Of a stretch of 64,000 nucleotides of DNA, positions 44,013-52,475 are shown piece after piece. Made by a program: the position numbers and the translations under genes. Below the pieces are notes generated by a model. The model was given only the letters and a program-made list of their open reading frames with translations. It was not told the origin of the DNA and searched no databases. This DNA is from Planctomycetota bacterium (GTDB lineage: Bacteria > Planctomycetota > Phycisphaerae > UBA1845 > UTPLA1). The DNA is taken from assembly GCA_015654675.1 (NCBI GenBank), contig JAATGM010000060.1, forward strand, positions 80,739 to 144,738. Direction: 5' to 3'. Numbering within the stretch: position 1 is the stretch's first letter; the number at the start of each line of letters is the position of its first letter.

Positions 44013-45622
44013 CACTTGCCCCCCTTCAAAGCCGGATCAGCCGAGGCCGCCGCATTCACGGCCGGCGTCGGAGCCGCCGCCGGTACTTTTTGAAAGTCAC
44101 GGAAAATATCCGCAAATGGCCCATCCGTATTCGCGAGCACCGACCGAATCGACGGCGCGATCTTCTGCATCATCATGTTGCGTGCAAAAAGCTCGCCGCT
44201 CCCGAACGCCCGCACCATATCCCCGAGCGGCTCGGCCTCGGCTTTGTAACCCAGCAATACCACATTCGCGTCCGCCTGCCCCCGCGCGATCATCGCCTCG
44301 GCCTGACGCCGCGCTGCCTCCAGTTCGAGCTTCGCCACATCCAGCCGCTGGCTCGCCCCCGTCACCGCCACATCCATCGTCTGCTGCGACATCGTCACCA
44401 GCGTCACGACCTGCTTGTTCGTGTCGCCGATCGACTGCTGTTGATTCGCCAGCTCTTCCTGCTCGACCAGCTGCGCCTTGGCCTGCGCCTCGGTGATCTC
44501 ATTTTCGTACTTCGTCATCGTCTGGTCGGCCAGCTCGCGCTCCCGGATGATCGACCGAATCCGCTCCGGCGGCTTCAGGTCGCGAATCGTCGCCGCCTTG
44601 ATCTGAACGCCCTGCTGCCGGCATCGCTCCCGAAGATCGGCGAACAACCGCCGCTGAAACGCCTCACGCGCCCCCATGAACTCGCGCGCCGTCATCTTCG
44701 ATCCCTGAATCCGCGCCAGACTCATCGTGTATGGCCGGATCACCTTCGCAACCACGTCTTCGAGATCCCCCACCTCTACGATCACATACGGCGTGCGATC
44801 CGGATAAATCGCCCACTCCACCGTCGCCTCCATATGAATCGTGAATCCGTCATTCGACGGAAACTCGATCGCGTCCTCCTTGAACATGTCATATTTCTGA
44901 CTTCGCAGATCGACCAGATCGACGCGCGTCTCGTACGGATTGCGATCCAGGTAAGTCCCCGGCGCCAGCGTCTCCGGCTGCACGCCGCGTTCGCCCGTCT
45001 TCACGATGTAGTCGTCCGGATTGGAAGGGTCCGACCCCGACAACCGCGTCTGCACACCCGTGAAACCCTCAGGCACAACGATCGTGTCAAAGATTTGCAG
45101 GTCATACGCCAAAGTATTGATGTTGTGCCGCCCCGGCGACAGCGTCCCCGAAACCGGCCCGCGCTCGTCCGGCGCAACCGCCACCGTATGCCCCGGCGGC
45201 AACGGCCGGCCATATTTGCGAATCATGACGCCGAACTTCCCTTCGGGAATCCGCGTCGCCGGCATCTTGATTCGCTCGTACCAGATCGGCGAAAAGAAGT
45301 ACCGCCCCTCTTTCAGCACATCGAACTGCACGCCCTTGTAGCTATCGCGAACCTTCTCCTCGCTCACGCCCGTCTTCGCGGCAATCGCCTTGACCAGTTC
45401 GGGGTACAAAACCACCTGGTCGCCAAACTCGGCCGGAATCTCTTTGCCGGTCTTGTTCACCAGCACCAGCAGCTCGTTCGGCCGGACCTCAACCCGCTTA
45501 ACGTTCCACCAATAGAACGGATACGCGATCAGCGCCAGCGCAATCAGCCACGGCCATCGCGGCGGGCGCATTGCCCGCCGGCCGGCATCGCCTTCGCGCG
45601 TCCCACTGCGTTGATCGCTCAT
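44012..45622 (-). CDS. SPFH/Band 7 membrane protein with N-terminal repeats (second)
   Basis: ATG 45622 has GGAGG eight bases upstream; GTG 45625 is an alternative. One N-terminal helix (WPWLIALALIAYPFYWW) is followed by three repeat units related to those of the next gene: GRYFFSPI near 107, GRHNINTL near 165, and GTYLDRNPY near 223, with PEGKFGV and PEGFTGV strands. The Band 7 core is FTIHMEATVEWAIYPDRTPYVI, then REFMGAREAFQRRLFADL. A coiled coil follows (EITEAQAKAQLVEQEELANQQQ). It is a paralogue of its operon partner and probably hetero-oligomerises with it. The function is unknown. Confidence 0.85.
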   Translation of the reverse strand: MSDQRSGTREGDAGRRAMRPPRWPWLIALALIAYPFYWWNVKRVEVRPNELLVLVNKTGKEIPAEFGDQVVLYPELVKAIAAKTGVSEEKVRDSYKGVQFDVLKEGRYFFSPIWYERIKMPATRIPEGKFGVMIRKYGRPLPPGHTVAVAPDERGPVSGTLSPGRHNINTLAYDLQIFDTIVVPEGFTGVQTRLSGSDPSNPDDYIVKTGERGVQPETLAPGTYLDRNPYETRVDLVDLRSQKYDMFKEDAIEFPSNDGFTIHMEATVEWAIYPDRTPYVIVEVGDLEDVVAKVIRPYTMSLARIQGSKMTAREFMGAREAFQRRLFADLRERCRQQGVQIKAATIRDLKPPERIRSIIRERELADQTMTKYENEITEAQAKAQLVEQEELANQQQSIGDTNKQVVTLVTMSQQTMDVAVTGASQRLDVAKLELEAARRQAEAMIARGQADANVVLLGYKAEAEPLGDMVRAFGSGELFARNMMMQKIAPSIRSVLANTDGPFADIFRDFQKVPAAAPTPAVNAAASADPALKGGK

Positions 45623-45625
45623 CAC

Positions 45626-45826
45626 TCAACCTCCTCCCGCGCGCGAAGTCAGACTTCGCCCGCACCGCGCGCAAAAGCTGGCCCCGCGACGATTCTCATG
45701 CCGGCAGGCCGGATCGGAACACACCATGGAAGCCGGCCCGGACGAAGCAACCCGGTTCGCACAACTCCGCATCGTGGCCACAATCACCGTCGTAATACCT
45801 GCCAAAATCAATATTTGCCAAGCCAT
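45626..45826 (-). CDS. Small membrane protein with zinc-ribbon-like tail
   Basis: The 66-aa product has one membrane helix (WQILILAGITTVIVATM) and a cysteine-rich tail with CSDPAC and CARCG, a likely zinc ribbon. Its stop lies within the ribosome-site region of the SPFH gene that follows, three bases before that start, so the two are almost certainly co-translated. That conserved-looking geometry and the Cys pattern support it as a real gene despite its size. It may link the SPFH ring to another partner; this is inference. Confidence 0.65.
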   Translation of the reverse strand: MAWQILILAGITTVIVATMRSCANRVASSGPASMVCSDPACRHENRRGASFCARCGRSLTSRAGGG

Positions 45827-45931
45827 GTCCGGATTCCCGCCTCAAATCTCCCGAAAGTGTAATCCAACCCACCCTGCCCGCCACTACAAACCACCGGCCA
45901 GTTTGGAACCGCGCGTTCATTCGCTGTCGAT

Positions 45932-46465
45932 ATGATGCCCGCAATGCCCCGCAATCCACGCGACGAATGGCTCTCGAGCGACGACGCCACACTGCTCGCC
46001 CTGTGCGAGATCGACACCTACCGCGCCAGTGGCCCCGGTGGCCAGAAGCGAAACAAGACGTCGTCGGCCGTGCGCCTGCGACACGGCCCGAGCGGCCTGA
46101 TTGTCATCGCCGAAGAAAGTCGCAGTCAGCACGAAAACAAAGCCAAGGCCCTGCGACGCCTGCGAATGGCCATCGCCCTCCAGCTCCGCGCACCAATCGC
46201 AGACGACTGGCAGCCCCCGGACTGGACGAGCGGCTACGTCGGCGAAGGCAGCGCCGGAAGGATGTCCGACCGAAATCCCCTCTACCCCCAATTCGCCGCC
46301 ATGCTCCTCGACTTGCTCGCGCACCGCGAAGGCCAAGCTAGCAAGGCGGCCGCGATTCTCGGTGTCACAACCGCGCAATTCACGAAGCTGTTGGCGACAG
46401 ACGGAAAGCTGCTGGCGGAGGCGAACGCGATCAGGAGGCGGTCGAATCTTTCGCCGTTGAAATGA
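45932..46465 (+). CDS. Release-factor-like GGQ protein
   Basis: The product carries the catalytic domain of class I peptide release factors: [20 protein letters not shown] at 30-49 with GGQ at 36-38, and [20 protein letters not shown], as in RF2. It lacks the stop-codon recognition domain and is only 177 aa, like ribosome rescue factors ArfB/YaeJ and related RF-like proteins. Unlike ArfB, its C-terminus is not a basic tail but a helical region ([29 protein letters not shown]) that resembles a helix-turn-helix. It probably hydrolyses peptidyl-tRNA on some class of stalled ribosome. Confidence 0.83.
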   Translation: MMPAMPRNPRDEWLSSDDATLLALCEIDTYRASGPGGQKRNKTSSAVRLRHGPSGLIVIAEESRSQHENKAKALRRLRMAIALQLRAPIADDWQPPDWTSGYVGEGSAGRMSDRNPLYPQFAAMLLDLLAHREGQASKAAAILGVTTAQFTKLLATDGKLLAEANAIRRRSNLSPLK

Positions 46466-46531
46466 GTCTGGCTAAACTGGCGAAGAATCCCATGGTCCCG
46501 AGAGCGAGTTCGGGTGAAACAACCGGATAGC

Positions 46532-47170
46532 TTATTCCGCTTTCCAACGGAGCGTGAGCGATTCGACCGCTTCGGCTGGCACGCCCCCAGGGTACCAAAT
46601 GTCAATCGGTCGATCCTCGCAACGCCAAAGCCCGGTGATCCACGTTTGCCATTCGCGGATTCCTGTCGCAGCTGTCAACAGTGGAACTGTGACTGGCAAC
46701 GGAATATCCCGAAGCCAACCGGACGGATAGATTGTGCGGTTAGCACGGCAGGTCGATTGCAGATCCTGTTTGGCGTCCCTCAGTGCAAGCATTGCGAGAA
46801 ATCGCCCGTCGTAGCGCGCGTACGTCGGATTGGTGTATCTGCCCGAGTCCACTAGCACCGCGTGTTGCCCCCAAAGTGCCAGCACGCCGAGGAAAGATAC
46901 TATTGCCAGTCCGGTACGAAATAGTTTCCGGCGGACAAAGGCAATCGCGCCGGCCATGCACGAAGCGGGGATTAGCACCTGGCTGATCGCATGCGGTCGA
47001 TGACAAAGACAAGGAATCAACTCACCTGTTAGCAAACCAATCGTCAGCGGTAGCGCCGGTAGAAGTAACCAGTCGCGAACGCGCGGCTTTCGTGGCGAAC
47101 AGATGACGGCGAGCGCTGTCAACAGCGGAAGGCCGATTAGAGCCGCCGCGTGCACGGTTATCAGCATCAT
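46532..47170 (-). CDS. Membrane protein, unrecognised
   Basis: I do not recognise a family. The 212-aa product has about four hydrophobic segments in its first half (ITVHAAALIGLPLLTALAVI, LLLPALPLTIGLLTGELIPC, VLIPASCMAGAIAFV, TGLAIVSFLGVLALWGQ), then a soluble domain of about 100 residues ending TLRWKAE. Base composition is a little less GC-rich than in the neighbours, which could mean recent acquisition or relaxed selection. It is convergent with the GGQ gene and 20 bases downstream of the GNAT gene. Confidence 0.6.
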   Translation of the reverse strand: MMLITVHAAALIGLPLLTALAVICSPRKPRVRDWLLLPALPLTIGLLTGELIPCLCHRPHAISQVLIPASCMAGAIAFVRRKLFRTGLAIVSFLGVLALWGQHAVLVDSGRYTNPTYARYDGRFLAMLALRDAKQDLQSTCRANRTIYPSGWLRDIPLPVTVPLLTAATGIREWQTWITGLWRCEDRPIDIWYPGGVPAEAVESLTLRWKAE

Positions 47171-47190
47171 TGCCGTATACCGCTCGACCG

Positions 47191-47979
47191 CTATTCGGCC
47201 GCACGTTCGTACTCCGCCGATACCCCGAATTCCCGGAAGCCATGCTTGTCAAAGCAGTGCTGCACCGCCGTGTCCTCGCGCTGCCGCGACGCTACGACGA
47301 TTCGCGGCCCCAGCCGCTTCGCCAGTCCGATTACATGCCCCATCAAAGCCCCGCCCACGCCACGCCCCCGAAACTCCGCCATGATGCTCAGGTCCCGGAT
47401 CGCCGCGATGTCTCCTACTTCGTGATAGCCCACGCGGCCCGCCGGCCGGTCGTCCACAGTTGCCACGAACACGTCGTAGTTCGAATCGTTCAGCCGCTCC
47501 TCGGCCTCATCCGCGAAGGCCCCGCGCGTCTCGTCGTCCCAGCCCGGATCGCCCGCGTCGAAAAACGTCGCCCGAAACGCCTTCCGCATCGCCCGCGCCG
47601 GAACGATCCGTACACCCTTGTCCCCAGTCCCCGCCGCCGGCCAGTCCACCAGCCCCAGCGCCACGCGCTCGCGCCGCACCCAGCCGCGCGCAGAGAAAAA
47701 CGCATCGAACAGCTCAGCTGATTCGCCCAGCGCCGGCACCCACCGCCGGCAAGTCAGATTCCGTTGCGAGTAATAGCGCTCTACCGACTCGAACACATCC
47801 CCGATCGAAGCCGCCCCAAGTTGCACTTCGCGAAACTGATTGGCATCCGCTGAGAGAGGAAAAACCCCGGAGTAAAACGCCACGCCCCAATCCAGCGCGT
47901 CGGTCTGAGCCACCTGCCCGCAGAAGGCCTGATCCGCCCGCCGCACAGCGGACACCACCGCCAGTTCGCTATTCGCCAT
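47191..47979 (-). CDS. GNAT-family N-acetyltransferase
   Basis: The C-terminal half (about residues 120-255) has the GNAT fold: VFVATVDDRPAGRVGYHEVG for strands 3-4, the acetyl-CoA loop RGRGVGGALMGHVIG (motif A, R/Q-x-x-G-x-G/A), and HCFDKHGFREFGV for the last helix and strand. The N-terminal half has a partial, degraded GNAT-like character (ESVERYYSQRNL, FFSARGWVRRERVALGLV), so the protein may be a tandem-GNAT with one inactive half. The acceptor is unknown. Confidence 0.82.
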   Translation of the reverse strand: MANSELAVVSAVRRADQAFCGQVAQTDALDWGVAFYSGVFPLSADANQFREVQLGAASIGDVFESVERYYSQRNLTCRRWVPALGESAELFDAFFSARGWVRRERVALGLVDWPAAGTGDKGVRIVPARAMRKAFRATFFDAGDPGWDDETRGAFADEAEERLNDSNYDVFVATVDDRPAGRVGYHEVGDIAAIRDLSIMAEFRGRGVGGALMGHVIGLAKRLGPRIVVASRQREDTAVQHCFDKHGFREFGVSAEYERAAE

Positions 47980-48024
47980 GGTCCCTGAGCCCGCCGAAGG
48001 GCACTAATCGCTAACTACTATTTG

Positions 48025-49851
48025 CTATTCGCCAACCACTGCCGCATCACGCGCCTCGCGCTTCCGCTTCGTCGCATCGAGCTGCCGCTTCCGCAACCGG
48101 ATGGCCGTCGGCGTCACCTCCACCAGCTCATCCTCGTCAATGTATTCCAGCGCCAGCTCCAGCGTCATCTCGCGCGGCGGCTTGAGCACCACGGTCTTGT
48201 CCGCCGAAGCCGCCCGCATATTTGTGAGCTTCTTCATCCGGGCAACGTTCACCTCGATGTCGTCGTCCTTGCAGTGTTCCCCGACGATCTGCCCCGAAAA
48301 CACCTCGTCGCCCGCCTTCACGAAGAACATCCCGCGATCGGCAAGCCCCTCCAGCGCATAAGCCGTCACGCGTCCCGTCTCCGACGCCACCATGACGCCC
48401 GACAGCCGTTGCGGAATCGCCCCGCGCAAGAGTTGATAGTCATAAAAGCTGTGATGCATGATCGCCTCGCCGCGCGAAGCGTTCAGCAGCCGCGTCCGCA
48501 TCCCGATCAGCCCGCGCGCCGGGATCGTAAATTCCATGTGGCAACGGCCTTCCTTCATATCCATCCGCAAGAGCTCGCCGCGCCGCGTCCCGGTCAGCTC
48601 GATCACCGCTCCCTGGGCCGACTGCGGCACATCCACCACCAGGTGCTCGATCGGTTCCGTCTTGTGCCCGTTCAGCTCGCGATAAATGACGCGCGGCTTG
48701 CCCACCTGAATCTCGTACCCCTCGCGCCGCATGGTCTCGATCAACACGCCCAGGTGCAGCAACCCGCGCCCCGACACAATGAACGAATCCCGCTGCGGCA
48801 TGTCCTCGACGCGCAGCGCCACGTTGCTCTGCAACTCCCGATCCAGCCGATCGCGGATATGCCGCGTCGTCAGGAACTTCCCCTCGCGCCCCGCAAACGG
48901 CGCATCGTTCACGCTGAACACCATCGTCAGCGTCGGCTCATCAATGCTGATCAACGGCAGCGGATGTGGATCTTCGAAATCGGCGATCGTGTCGCCAATC
49001 CCCACGTCCGGCAGCCCCGCCACCGCCACAATTTCGCCCGCCTCCGCCTCGGTCCCCTTGATCTTTCCCAGCCCCTCGAACGCGTACAGAATGTCCACGC
49101 TCTCTTTGATCTGATGTCCGTCGCGCCGAATCAGCGTCACCTGCTGCCCGGCTTTCAGCCGCCCGGCAAAAATCCGCCCGACGCCGATCCGCCCGACGTA
49201 ATCGTTGTAATCCAGCGTCGTCACCAGCATCTGCAGCGGCTTGGTCGGATCATCATGCGGCGCCGGCACCGACTTCACGATCTCCTCAAACAACGGAATG
49301 ATGTCGTTGTTCCCGTCGTCCGGCTCGCGCCGCGCGAACCCGTTCTTCCCGCTCGCGTACAGCGTCGGAAAATCCAGCGTCTTGTCGTCCGCCCCCAGCT
49401 CAATGAATAGCTCGAACACCTCGTCGAGCACTTCATTGATCCGCGCGTCCGGCCGGTCAATCTTGTTGATCACCACGATTGGCCGCAGTTTGAACTCGAA
49501 GGCCTTCCGCAACACAAACCGAGTCTGCGGCATCGGCCCCTCAAACGCATCCACCAGCAGCAGACACCCGTCCGCCATCTTGAGTACGCGCTCAACCTCG
49601 CCGCCGAAATCCGCGTGCCCCGGTGTGTCGATCAGGTTGATCTTGTAACCCTTCCACTTGATCGCGCAATTCTTCGCGAAGATCGTGATCCCGCGTTCGC
49701 GCTCCTGCGGGTTCGAGTCCATGATCAAGTCGTGCGGCACCGCCTCGGTCCGCACCGTCCCGGACTGCCTCAACAGACAATCGACAAGCGTTGTCTTCCC
49801 GTGGTCGACGTGGGCAATAATCGCCAGATTACGTATATGGTCCTGAGGCAT
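48025..49851 (-). CDS. typA: Ribosome-associated translational GTPase TypA/BipA
   Basis: The GTPase acts in 50S assembly and stress adaptation. G motifs are [32 protein letters not shown] and SGKNGFA. The EF-G-like switch block [12 protein letters not shown] is complete. The C-terminal BipA-specific domains carry [19 protein letters not shown] and [20 protein letters not shown], features that distinguish TypA from LepA and EF-G. The 608-aa length is normal. It lies 45 bases downstream of the GNAT start region and is preceded by the tpx terminator, so it probably has its own promoter. Confidence 0.96.
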   Translation of the reverse strand: MPQDHIRNLAIIAHVDHGKTTLVDCLLRQSGTVRTEAVPHDLIMDSNPQERERGITIFAKNCAIKWKGYKINLIDTPGHADFGGEVERVLKMADGCLLLVDAFEGPMPQTRFVLRKAFEFKLRPIVVINKIDRPDARINEVLDEVFELFIELGADDKTLDFPTLYASGKNGFARREPDDGNNDIIPLFEEIVKSVPAPHDDPTKPLQMLVTTLDYNDYVGRIGVGRIFAGRLKAGQQVTLIRRDGHQIKESVDILYAFEGLGKIKGTEAEAGEIVAVAGLPDVGIGDTIADFEDPHPLPLISIDEPTLTMVFSVNDAPFAGREGKFLTTRHIRDRLDRELQSNVALRVEDMPQRDSFIVSGRGLLHLGVLIETMRREGYEIQVGKPRVIYRELNGHKTEPIEHLVVDVPQSAQGAVIELTGTRRGELLRMDMKEGRCHMEFTIPARGLIGMRTRLLNASRGEAIMHHSFYDYQLLRGAIPQRLSGVMVASETGRVTAYALEGLADRGMFFVKAGDEVFSGQIVGEHCKDDDIEVNVARMKKLTNMRAASADKTVVLKPPREMTLELALEYIDEDELVEVTPTAIRLRKRQLDATKRKREARDAAVVGE

Positions 49852-49860
49852 ACATTTCCT

Positions 49861-49897
49861 TAGAAGAAACGGCCCCGCGCCGATCGACGCGAGGCCG
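49861..49897 (-). terminator. Intrinsic terminator after tpx
   Basis: On the - strand CGGCCTCGCG pairs with CGCGGGGCCG (one T-G pair) around an eight-base loop and is followed by TTTCTTCT. It lies 42 bases after the tpx stop and just before the typA start, so it separates the two genes. Confidence 0.8.
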
Positions 49898-49939
49898 AAG
49901 TAACGATTAACCGGATCAGAGCGGCCCGAAGGGCGTCGA

Positions 49940-50455
49940 TCAGCCCGCGGCCTTCTTCGCCGCTGTCAGCGCCGCCTCGTAATTCGGTTCCGACGCGATC
50001 TCCGGCACATATTCGACGTGCACGAGTTGGTCGTTCTTGTCCACCACAAAGATGGCCCGCGACAGGAACCGATTCAGCGGCCCGCCCGTCACCAGCACAC
50101 CATAGTTCTTGCCAAAATCCGTCGTGCGGTGATCGGAAAGCGTCTTCACGCGCTCAATCCCTGCCGCCGCGCACCAGCGCTTCTGCGCCATCGGCAGATC
50201 GACCGAAATCGCGAGCACCTCAACGCCCGAGAGCCTCGCGGCCTCTTCGTTGAACCGCCGCGTCTCCTTGTCGCAAACCGGAGTATCCAGCGAAGGCACT
50301 GACGAAAGGATGCGAACCTTGCCCTTGCCCGTCGCCAGCGTCACATCCGACATATCGTTCGCCTGAACCGTGAAGTTCGGCGCGCTCGATCCAACCTTCA
50401 GCTCCGGCCCATCGACCGGCCACGGATTACCCTTCAGCGTTACTGTGCGAGCCAT
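49940..50455 (-). CDS. tpx: Thiol peroxidase
   Basis: An atypical two-Cys peroxiredoxin that reduces peroxides. The peroxidatic Cys61 lies in SVPSLDTPVCDKETRRFNEE, the Tpx signature; the resolving Cys95 is in QKRWCAAAGI. Later blocks, KTLSDHRTTDFGKNYGV and SRAIFVVDKNDQLVHVEYVP, are also typical. The 171-aa length is normal. It may be kept reduced by thioredoxin; no thioredoxin gene is adjacent. Confidence 0.95.
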   Translation of the reverse strand: MARTVTLKGNPWPVDGPELKVGSSAPNFTVQANDMSDVTLATGKGKVRILSSVPSLDTPVCDKETRRFNEEAARLSGVEVLAISVDLPMAQKRWCAAAGIERVKTLSDHRTTDFGKNYGVLVTGGPLNRFLSRAIFVVDKNDQLVHVEYVPEIASEPNYEAALTAAKKAAG

Positions 50456-50602
50456 TGGCAGTCTCCTTCGTTCTCTCGTTCTCTGTCGTCACCAAGGCCC
50501 CGCCGGCCGGCCCATTTGCCTCCGGCGGACATGACGACTCCAACGTCCATGTCATCCATGAATCAGGCGAAAGTATAAGCCATCCCACCCGAACCCGCCA
50601 CC

Positions 50603-50977
50603 TTACGGCGGCGGTGCGAGTACGGGCCTGCGGACCCGAATCTTCTGCTCCGTCGCGACGACGAAACACCTCGCCCAGGATTCAATATCACTGCGATCGA
50701 GAATTCGCTGAATCCGTTCAATGAGGCGGCCGCGCGATGGATCACGGAGCCGGATGAGCAGCAATCCGAAATGCGTCCCAGGACTGAATTTTCGGACATC
50801 CGAAAAGTCCATGTCTTGAGTGATCAGAAATCGTTCTGCCGCCTGTGCGGCACACCAGATATCCTCATCCGGAAGGCCGGCTAATCCTTCCGATGGCGAT
50901 GTATCCACGTCGTGGCCCAGATCGCTCAAATCAATTGCGATCGCTATAGGCAGGTTTTCGTCGAGTTTGAACTTCAT
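50603..50977 (-). CDS. DUF5615 PIN-like protein (putative toxin)
   Basis: The product begins FKLDENLPIAIAIDLSDLGHDVDT, the DUF5615 opening with an acidic active-site-like Asp and the G-H-D-V turn, then ILDRSD and the strand FLITQDMDFSDVRKF with further acidic residues. DUF5615 proteins are Mut7-C/PIN-like RNases and are usually paired with a DUF433 protein. Here the pair is intact: its start overlaps the DUF433 stop by one base (TAATG). The toxic role is family inference. Confidence 0.85.
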   Translation of the reverse strand: MKFKLDENLPIAIAIDLSDLGHDVDTSPSEGLAGLPDEDIWCAAQAAERFLITQDMDFSDVRKFSPGTHFGLLLIRLRDPSRGRLIERIQRILDRSDIESWARCFVVATEQKIRVRRPVLAPPP

Positions 50978-51213
50978 TAAACCGAGGGCACGCCCGGTAC
51001 CGGAATGTCGTCCTGTGCAGACGATGCCGCGAACGCGATCACCGCTTGAAGAGCATCGTCCGTCACTGTCGGAAAATCGCGCCGAATCTCATCCCGTGTA
51101 TCACCGTCCGCGAGACTCGCGAGCACGGTCCGCAGCGTTACGCGCGTGCCCTTGATGACGGGCTCACCGCCGCAAATCCCCGGATCCTGAATAATGAAAT
51201 CGTTGAATCTCAT
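50977..51213 (-). CDS. DUF433 protein (putative antitoxin)
   Basis: The 78-aa product has the DUF433 motif set: DPGICGGEPVIKGTRVTLRTVLASLADG and EIRRDFPTVTDDALQAVIAFA. The domain is a compact winged-helix-like fold. It is the upstream partner of the DUF5615 gene, with a one-base stop/start overlap. In toxin-antitoxin modules of this kind it is taken to be the antitoxin and autoregulator; that is family inference. Confidence 0.88.
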   Translation of the reverse strand: MRFNDFIIQDPGICGGEPVIKGTRVTLRTVLASLADGDTRDEIRRDFPTVTDDALQAVIAFAASSAQDDIPVPGVPSV

Positions 51214-51241
51214 GCTCGAATTATACGATGCCGACCGCCCG

Positions 51242-52366
51242 CTATCTCCCCTTCAAATTCTCCGGATTCAGTCCCTTCAAATCCGCCGGCACAAACATCC
51301 CATCCTTGCGAATCAGCTCATTGTCGAACCACATTTCGCCACCGCCGTACTCCGGCCGCTGGATCAGCACCAGATCCCAGTGAATCTCGCTCTTGTTTCC
51401 GTTCGACGCCTCGTCATAACAGTTCCCGGGCGTCAGGTGGATGCTGCCCGCGATCTTCTCGTCAAACAAAATGTCCTTCATCGGCCGCAGGATGTACGGA
51501 TTGAACCCGATCGCAAACTCGCCGCAGTAGCGCGCTCCGGCGTCCGCATCGAACACCTCGTTCAGTTTGTCCGGCGCCGAGCTGGTCGCATCCACGACCT
51601 TCCCGTTCTTGAACACCAGCCGCACGTTGTCGTGCGACGTCCCGCGATACATCGTCGGCGAATTGAATTGAATGACTCCGTTAATGCTCTCGCGCACCGG
51701 AGCGGTAAACACTTCGCCATCCGGAATATTCCGCGATCCGACGCATGGAATCGCCGGTATGCCCTTGATCGAAAACGTCAGGTCCGTCTCCCCCGGCCCC
51801 TTCAGCCGCACTCGGTCAGCCGCCTCCATCCGCTTCTTCAACGGCGCCGACGCCTCGCGCATCTTCGAGTATTCCATCGTGCAAACATCGAAATAGAAAT
51901 CCTCAAACGCCTCGGTCGACATCTGCGCCAGCTGCGCCATACTCGGGCTCGGCCAGCGCAATACCACCCAGCGCGTCCTCGGCACGCGAATGCCGGTGTG
52001 CACCCGCTTCCACACCGAGCTCTCGTACATCTTTTGCTTATCGGCCGGCACGTCCGACAGTTCTGACACGTTCGGATTACCCCGCGCCCCGATGTAGCAC
52101 TGCACGTTCTTCATCTGCAGCTCTTCCACGCTCGCGATCAGATCCCACTGCTCGGCCGATCCCGCGTTCATCAGCGCCCGCGTCACCTGGTTGCTCTTGA
52201 GCAGCACCAGCGGCCGCGCCCCGGCCGCGTTCGCCGCCTTCACGCACTCGGCCGTGAACTCATGCGGCACATCGATCGCCTCGATCAGAATCTTGTCGCC
52301 GTTTTTCGCGGCGCAGGAATAGTTCACCAGCGTCTCGGCCAGTTTTGTCATGCGCGGATCAAGCAT
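51242..52366 (-). CDS. M29-family aminopeptidase
   Basis: The 374-aa product matches the thermophilic aminopeptidase (M29, AmpS/AP-T) family: KLAETLVNYSCAAKNGDKILIEA at the start, TDLTFSIKGIPAIPCVGSRNIPDGEVFTAPV, then NGVIQFNSP, FGFNPY-like FAIGFNPYI, and SIHLTPGNCYDEASNGNKSEIHWDLVLI with the metal-ligand His and Asp region. These are two-cobalt or zinc exopeptidases that release N-terminal amino acids. It is cytoplasmic: no signal is seen. Confidence 0.9.
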   Translation of the reverse strand: MLDPRMTKLAETLVNYSCAAKNGDKILIEAIDVPHEFTAECVKAANAAGARPLVLLKSNQVTRALMNAGSAEQWDLIASVEELQMKNVQCYIGARGNPNVSELSDVPADKQKMYESSVWKRVHTGIRVPRTRWVVLRWPSPSMAQLAQMSTEAFEDFYFDVCTMEYSKMREASAPLKKRMEAADRVRLKGPGETDLTFSIKGIPAIPCVGSRNIPDGEVFTAPVRESINGVIQFNSPTMYRGTSHDNVRLVFKNGKVVDATSSAPDKLNEVFDADAGARYCGEFAIGFNPYILRPMKDILFDEKIAGSIHLTPGNCYDEASNGNKSEIHWDLVLIQRPEYGGGEMWFDNELIRKDGMFVPADLKGLNPENLKGR

Positions 52367-52409
52367 TCGGGGGACTCCTCAAACCGGCCAGAATAGCGAT
52401 GATCGTCAT

Positions 52410-52448
52410 CCAAAACAAAAAGCCCCGGCCCAATCGGACCGGGGCTTT
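52410..52448 (-). terminator. Intrinsic terminator after the M36 peptidase gene
   Basis: AAAGCCCCGG at 52419-52428 pairs perfectly with CCGGGGCTTT at 52439-52448 around a ten-base loop. On the - strand it is followed by TTTTTGTTTTG, so it terminates the large M36 gene whose stop is at 52476. Confidence 0.92.
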
Positions 52449-52475
52449 GAAATCACGCAATGGCTGGGGCCTGGC

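Noticed and set aside
44090..45862. 590-aa + strand frame opposite the second SPFH gene
   Set aside because: It is an Arg/His/Leu-rich shadow without domains.
48022..49410. 462-aa + strand frame opposite typA
   Set aside because: It is dominated by Arg, His, Pro and Leu, typical of an antisense shadow; TypA motifs are complete on the - strand.
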